Assembly (NCBI RefSeq): GCF_000003815.2
Contig: NC_049994.1
Coordinates: 13,129,039-13,193,038, forward strand
Reading direction: 5' to 3'
From: Branchiostoma floridae
Lineage: Eukaryota; Chordata; Leptocardii; Amphioxiformes; Branchiostomatidae
DNA length: 64,000 bases
The notes beneath the pieces are model-generated. The model was not told where the DNA came from. It saw only the letters and a list, made by a program, of their open reading frames with translations, and searched no databases. A program made the translations under genes and the position numbers. Below are positions 59,124 to 64,000 of this stretch, piece by piece. The first letter of the stretch is position 1. Every line of letters begins with the position of its first letter.

Positions 59124-62100
59124 TCAGGTAGAGAACTCTTTAGCGATATGCTCAGCCACCACCTGAAATTATAGAATGAAGAAGACTTCAGTCAAGACGT
59201 GCTGTAACAAGGTAAAGATATTGCATTGCTATTCACGAGATGTCTTGTCTAGGGCACATTATTGGAATGCGGAGCCCAACCCTCTCCTTTCACCACTTTT
59301 TACCGAAGTCAGGCACCATATTTTACACCTGGGTGGAGTGATGAAAGTCGTGTAAAGGGCACAAGATCAGTAGCATTAGCCTGGTATCCAACCGTATTAT
59401 AGCTCCCGAGTCTCTTCTGTCCTCCCCGCAAATACTTATTTGCGAAGAGGACAGATGAGACTCGGGAGCTATAATACGGTTGGATACCAGGCTACAGTAG
59501 CATGACACACATGGCCCCACACAATATAACAGCAGACAAGAAACTTCTTTTGAAGCAAACCTTCAAGTCACTGAGTACACATTCTTCTCTACACATAATG
59601 CTAGTTGACTTTAGGACATAAGAGTTTTCTTTTACACATTAACCAGTTTTCCTCACCTGCTGACGTTTCGATGTCTGTCAGACAGAGCTTCTAATGTAGG
59701 TGACTAACATATAGCGGCGAGAAGCAGAATTCCAGTTAGAAGGTCTGAGGAAGATGTCTGACAGACATCAAAATGTCAGCAGGTGACGAAAACTGGTGTA
59801 AAATAAAACTCTTATGTCCTATGATCTACCAACCTGATGAAATTATTTTCAGAAGCTAGTTCACTTTTATCCGTGGGGTAACCTGTATCCGTTGTTTTTA
59901 AAAGCAGGGTATTTCGGGCTGATATGCCTTCAAAATGTGAGTTCCAACTGCTATATTTTCAAAATGTTACAATTTGAAACCAGCCTCCGTCGACCTGATA
60001 TTCTAAATACGTTGTTTTTAAAAACAATGGATATAGGTTACCCCACGGATAAAGGTGAACTAGCGTTAATTGTCACGTTTGTACGAACATGAACTTTTCA
60101 AATGGCCTTGCTTTGAACAAGCCCGTTAAAGAAAAAGAAATTATATAGTCATTATAGACCTGTAGAGCTGCATAGAACTCTTCGGCTGAAGGCTTGATTT
60201 GGTCCGCAGGCAGTATAAAGCCGCATCGCCCAGTGTCGCGCAGCTCAATGGCGTAGGAGTATTTGATTCCCGCCTCATTGTAGGCCCAGTCAATGCTGTT
60301 TCCAGTAGCTATATCTGAAGTTAAGTATGATGTAATGAGTAGAGTAGAGTAGAGTTCACTATTTAGGCCGCTAAAATTAGATTGAATTAAATTAAATTAG
60401 AGTGCAGGTAAAATTTCTCTGGTGCAGGTAATTTCCAATTTAACCTGCACCAGTGCAGGTGTAATCTCTAAGCAGATCCTACAATGGCATAAGATAGTAC
60501 CAAACTGGCCAAGGAGTGTAGTCAGCCAAGAGGTGTCCATTTGCCATGTAGACAAACACACTCCTAAGCCGGCTTCACTCCTCTGACAGCTTTTGATACT
60601 ATCTTATGCTACCGTAGGATCTGCTTGGAGATTAGTGCAGGTGTGCAGAAAAAAGTATTTCAAGCCCTGACTTACAATATAGAACATGCTGTGTTTCTGC
60701 TTGTGGCAAGAAGCATAATTAACATCAAGAGCAGAATAATGGAAGAGTCAAGAAAATGACTTTTTAGTGGGTCAACAGTGCTCCAATTCAGGAGTAATTA
60801 AGGACTAAACCATGCCCGTAGCCAGGATTTTGCCTGGGGGGGGGGGTTCGTTTTACTCTTTGTCGGACCAACGAGCGCCAAAGGCGCGAGGCGAGCGCCG
60901 AAGGCGCGAGTTTCCTAGGGGGGTCCGGAACTGAAATTGAACTCTCTGAAATGGCATTTCCTGCGTTTTTGAGAGATTTTCACACAACTGCTTCAGACAT
61001 TATTTTATTCGACGAAAACGAAAGATTGGGTACATCAGTTATGAAATGGCACGTCATCACGTCTCCGAACTTTTAACTGGCTCTGATACCCCATTCAATT
61101 TCTATACGACAACCGACACGTAACTTCGAAAACTGGATGCTTTACAACGCTCTTGTACTTGAAATGTTTTTCCTTTTAGAAATGGGTGAAACTACATCGT
61201 GCCAATCAGCAGGCTCTATCACTGTGTATACCTTTGTTGCACAAAAATTGTACAAGATAAAAAGTATGGCCTCAACATTTATTAATCAATTACAGTTCTA
61301 AAGCTTACATTGTGTATCTAACTTGTGTTGGCGCTGTCATCCACAGTCCGCCAAATAAGACTTCCGGGTGCCTTTTACCATAGCAACAGCCAGGCTTGAC
61401 TTTTTTGTCAGCCACTTTCATTGCCACCCCCGTTAAACTCCAGCTCCGGCCCGCACGGTCCAGCTCCGGCCCGCTTTGAATCCAGCTCCGGCCCACACGT
61501 CCCAGCTACGGCCCGCACGGTCCAGCTCCGAGCTGGAATCAGTGCGGGCCGGAGCTGGACCGTGCGGGTAAGAGCTGGACCGTACGGGCCGGAGCTGAAG
61601 TTCAACGAGGGGGAAAGTTGTCTTTCTAACGCGTGCCGCGCCCCGCCTCGCGCGGGCCGGGTCTTTTACAAAACAGTAGCACGCCCCGGACTCTGGAAGA
61701 ACTAACTGTAAACCGCAGGGTTCATCTTTACTCTATGACAATGTCTCGGAGCAATTTTTCTAGGATTCTAGACCCGTTGGAAATACAAATTAGTCCGCCT
61801 TTTAAAAGTATTGTGCATTGAAAAAACGGACCTTCGAGAAAAAAGCGGACTTTCGAGCCCGCGAGGGGGGTGCGTCCGCACCCCCCGAACCCCCCCCCCT
61901 GGCTACGGGAATGTAAACAAAGTGTAATAACATATTACAGAAGCAGTATATTTCATTAGTATGTTCAGTCCAGAATGAGGAGACTCTTTTTACACAACCA
62001 TATGATTGCTTTATTCACATGCTGACGTTTTGATGACTGTTTGTCCTCAGGGCAATTCTGACTGGTTCACATTGTACTGCATCACGTAGGCGTTGCTTTC

Positions 62101-63757
62101 AGTTTCAGATGCGGTCACAAACGTAAAGTATAAGTGTACAAATGTACAGTGCTGCTTTATGAGAAATTTTACAATGCAGTCCCAAAGAAGTGTAATTAAT
62201 ATACAGAGGTGATGCAAGAGTTGGTGCCTGCACCTATGCTAGAGCCCATGGTGAGAGAGCTCAAATGAAAACAAGGCTTCAAACCATTGAAAAGTGTTTA
62301 TTTGGCAGTTTTGGGATGGCAGCAGTAGGATATATGTTTTATACCAGTTGTATAAAATGACCTTTCTCCATCTCTGGGTATTTTGCACCCCATGAGATAG
62401 TGCAAGTATCGCTACATACTGTATATATATCTGTATCTATATATAGCCTGACTGTATATCCACCGTTCGGCATAACACACAAGCTTCGCAGGCACGCGGC
62501 GTGGCAGCAGTTGGTTATATTACACCGAATGACACGTCACACCTAACTTTTGCATACATGTATCTATCTGCAAGCGTTCTTTAAAACTACCCAGAGAAGA
62601 TGCCCCTACTGTACTTGGTGATAACAAATTCCACTCTACGATAGTTCTGGGAAAGTACGAATTTTTGAACACATCAATCCTAGGTTGGTATTTAACTCTG
62701 AATACTGTTTTTTGTTCTTGATTTGAAATTAAGGGAGTCTGTTTGCAGACTTGCCATGTAGAAATCCTTGCAAGTGCATTAAAAAAATGCTATCTGATTT
62801 TAGTTGACAGAAAATGCTAGCAATTCAGGGTAAATTTTGTTGGTTGGAAGTTTTAATTCTTGAAATAATGACAAATTTCTTTCCTCCACTTAGCAAATAT
62901 TGTAACAGTTGTGTTATCACCTCTACACCTAGTGCTGCAGCGTGAACCATTCAGTATTGCACTATGGAAGGTGACAGTCACCGAAACGTTGGTGTGTGAA
63001 TAAAGCAATGGTTTTGTGAAAAGAGTCTCTTTATTCAGTGACGTACATTTGTACCAACCTGATGAAACTTATGATTCACTAAATTAATGTTCAGTCCATT
63101 ACGGTACTTACAGAGGAGACCGGGGATAGATCCATGATCAAACTTGGTACCATGCACTGCCGCCAGGGCACTAACAGCCTTCTTAGCCAGAATTTGCTAC
63201 AGACAGAGCGAAAGGACTTGTTAAAAATTATGGGCCTTTATTCAATTCGACAGCAATAATCAACCATGATTGTAAAGATTGAAGTAGATCTGAATTGAAC
63301 ACCTTTGATATTTGCAAGGCGAGGTATACTGCAGAACACTGCTAAAACCATCAAAAGATCACTAACTAGAGGACTTGTTATTCTGTATAGTATATACAAC
63401 AGATGGAATTCGAAATGGATCAATTAAAACATTTTGTGCAAGTAGAATGTAGCAAACCAGATCGTCGTAGTCCTTTGGTACTTCACTGGTCCAACCGTAC
63501 GGACTCATCCACAACTGGGAGTAGGAGTGCACAGCCAAGTACGCCTTGATGTTTTGGCCTTTGGCCTTGACCCATTCTGAAAGTGACTGTGTCTCGACCT
63601 CAGAAAAGGCCCTAGGACCGTGGTAGGTGTCTGCGCAGGGGTAGTTGCTGGAACCGCCCTCTTTTAGAGTGTAGGTCAAGAAGATTTTATTGATTGATTA
63701 GATTATGGAATGAAAATTTAGGAAATCTTTCAAAATGGTTGTAAACCAGCTAAACTT

Positions 63758-63799
<42 letters not shown>

Positions 63800-63819
63800 T
63801 CTCCCTCTCTCTCCCTCTC

Positions 63820-63866
<47 letters not shown>

Positions 63867-63954
63867 TAAAATGGTCGCCCCAGTTGCGGTTCGCGTCCAC
63901 TCCCTTACAAAGGCCCATTGAACTCGAGGACCGAGTTTTACGCCACATTCGGTC
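59124..63954 (-). CDS. Zinc carboxypeptidase, M14A, A-type (3' part; gene continues beyond window)
   Basis: Secreted digestive-type metallopeptidase removing C-terminal residues. Exons in transcript order: 63954-63864, 63660-63458, 63196-63112, 60314-60160, 59162-59124, phases consistent, 190 aa to the stop. Landmarks against bovine CPA: DANRNW (Asn144, Arg145), HSYSQL (zinc ligand His196), [12 protein letters not shown] (Tyr248, and Ile255 in the specificity pocket, which points to A-type rather than B-type), and IELRDTGR (catalytic Glu270). The propeptide, the HxxE zinc motif and Arg127 must lie upstream, past 64000. The 60314 exon start uses TTCAG|ATATAG; the later AG would delete Tyr248. 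Introns hold several transposons. Confidence 0.92.
59368..59503. mobile_element. 118-bp hairpin MITE with 9-bp target duplication
   Basis: Element 59377-59494, ends TAGCCTGGTATCCAACCG / complement. The arms of about 50 bp are nearly perfect (TAGCTCCCGAGTCTC pairs with GAGACTCGGGAGCTA). CAGTAGCAT lies directly outside both ends (59368-59376 and 59495-59503). A 9-bp duplication is characteristic of Mutator-like elements. A related end occurs near 20488. Confidence 0.8.
59613..59820. mobile_element. Inverted pair of hammerhead-like repeat
   Basis: Arms of about 90 bp: TAGGACATAAGAGTTTTCTT...CACCTGCTGACGTTTCGATG on the left and the complement on the right. The right arm reads CTGAGGA, a GATGTCTG/CAGACATC stem, then AAAATGTCAGC. 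Same family as 29640-30065 and 61977-63030. Confidence 0.6.
59859..60060. mobile_element. GTTCAC-type MITE, copy C
   Basis: 202 bp with ends GTTCACTTTTATCCG / CGGATAAAGGTGAAC and TA on both sides (59857-59858 and 60061-60062). It ends about 100 bp from the carboxypeptidase exon at 60160. Confidence 0.75.
60463..60633. mobile_element. AATCTC-ended inverted-repeat element, copy 2
   Basis: 171 bp with inverted arms of about 45 bp (AATCTCTAAGCAGATCCTAC / complement) and AGTGCAGGTGT directly outside both ends (60452-60462 and 60634-60644). GTGCAGGT also recurs nearby, so the duplication length is uncertain. Related copy at 33141-33307. Confidence 0.7.
60815..61909. mobile_element. 1.1-kb DNA transposon with CCCGTAGCCAGG ends
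   Basis: Ends CCCGTAGCCAGG...GGGGGGTTCG and CGAACCCCCC...CCTGGCTACGGG. The left part shares the CTCTGAAATGGCATTTCCTG motif with 49385-50601. The centre (about 61436-61612) is a GC-rich inverted repeat built from CAGCTCCGGCCCGCACGG units. No transposase frame and no clear target duplication. Carboxypeptidase intron. Confidence 0.75.
61436..61612. repeat. GC-rich palindromic repeat inside a transposon
   Basis: Units of CAGCTCCGGCCCGCACGGTC occur four to five times on the left and as complements on the right, giving a strong hairpin. Open frames on both strands come from this low-complexity palindrome and are not called as genes. Confidence 0.8.
61977..63030. mobile_element. 1.05-kb element with inverted ends of the hammerhead-like family
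   Basis: GAGACTCTTTTTACACAACC...TGCTTTATTCACA at the left pairs with TGTGAATAAAGCAATGG...AAAAGAGTCTC at the right. Behind these ends are GGGCAATTCTGACTGG (left) and GGTGACAGTCACCGAAACG (right). Inverted terminal segments carrying such motifs are known from Penelope-like elements; no ORF remains to confirm this. Confidence 0.45.
62418..62705. repeat. Dispersed repeat of about 280 bp, copy 2
   Basis: Second copy of 52545-52825, inside the element at 61977-63030. GCATAACACAC, CAGAGAAGATGCCCC and ATAACAAATTCCACTCTACG mark it. Confidence 0.7.
63763..63861. repeat. CT microsatellite touching a splice donor
   Basis: (CT)n with short CCCTCT interruptions. On the transcript strand it reads GTGAGAGAGAGAG starting at the donor of the 63954-63864 carboxypeptidase exon, so the repeat forms the 5' end of the intron. 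Confidence 0.9.
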
Positions 63955-64000
63955 CTGCGGAAAGACGAAAAGTTGCTTGTCATCGACTTTCTAGATAAAA

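Noticed and set aside
60309..60314. Carboxypeptidase exon starting at 60308 as the main form
   Set aside because: It would lose the Tyr248 position and shorten a length-conserved loop; the upstream AG restores both.
61421..61705. Pro/Ser-rich ORFs on both strands
   Set aside because: Produced by the GC-rich palindrome inside a transposon.
63757..63983. Glu/Arg repeat proteins on the minus strand
   Set aside because: Translation of the CT microsatellite next to the carboxypeptidase exon.

Overview
The window is eukaryotic nuclear DNA: short exons with GT-AG introns, dense non-coding repeats, and one 100-base assembly gap. The gene set (animal-type pyruvate dehydrogenase kinase, CDV3, GGACT, NHEJ1/XLF, M14 carboxypeptidase), kilobase-scale introns, many small inverted-repeat transposons and an intact Tx1-like LINE suggest an invertebrate deuterostome, most plausibly an amphioxus (Branchiostoma). 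The species is inferred; nothing in the window names it.

Layout. 2.9-26 kb, minus strand: a complete mitochondrial pyruvate dehydrogenase kinase (PDK) gene. Its nine shared exons can be preceded by either of two first exons, each with its own ATG and TATA-like box. Its introns hold two copies of a 178-bp MITE, a 2.65-kb foldback transposon, a short LTR-type element, and three extra copies of its own exon 2 donor region. 27.8-32.2 kb, plus strand: a five-exon CDV3 homologue (287 aa) whose exon 4 tail is duplicated in the next intron. 36.5-38.3 kb, minus strand: a three-exon gamma-glutamylaminecyclotransferase (GGACT, 174 aa). 38.9-39.25 kb, plus strand: a possible very small transcript. 40.5-53.4 kb, plus strand, possibly on to 55.9 kb: the end-joining factor NHEJ1/XLF. 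Its 10.9-kb first intron carries a full-length LINE with both ORFs open (42.4-48.1 kb), and a stop-containing copy of the start of exon 3 lies in intron 2. 59.1-64 kb, minus strand: the 3' two thirds of an A-type zinc carboxypeptidase that continues past the window end.

The genes are unrelated neighbours (mitochondrial fuel selection, RNA/tRNA-related CDV3, glutathione-linked crosslink breakdown, DNA double-strand break repair, protein digestion) and form no operon or shared pathway.

The most unusual features are: (1) the first 12 codons of histone H4, with apparent H4 leader sequence, sitting directly at the 5' end of the Tx1-like LINE; (2) the twin first exons of PDK; (3) local duplications of exon-intron junction fragments in three separate genes; and (4) a family of inverted segments whose CTGAnGA-stem-GAAAC layout resembles a hammerhead ribozyme core. 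All similarity statements come from reading the sequence and remembered family motifs; no database search was run.
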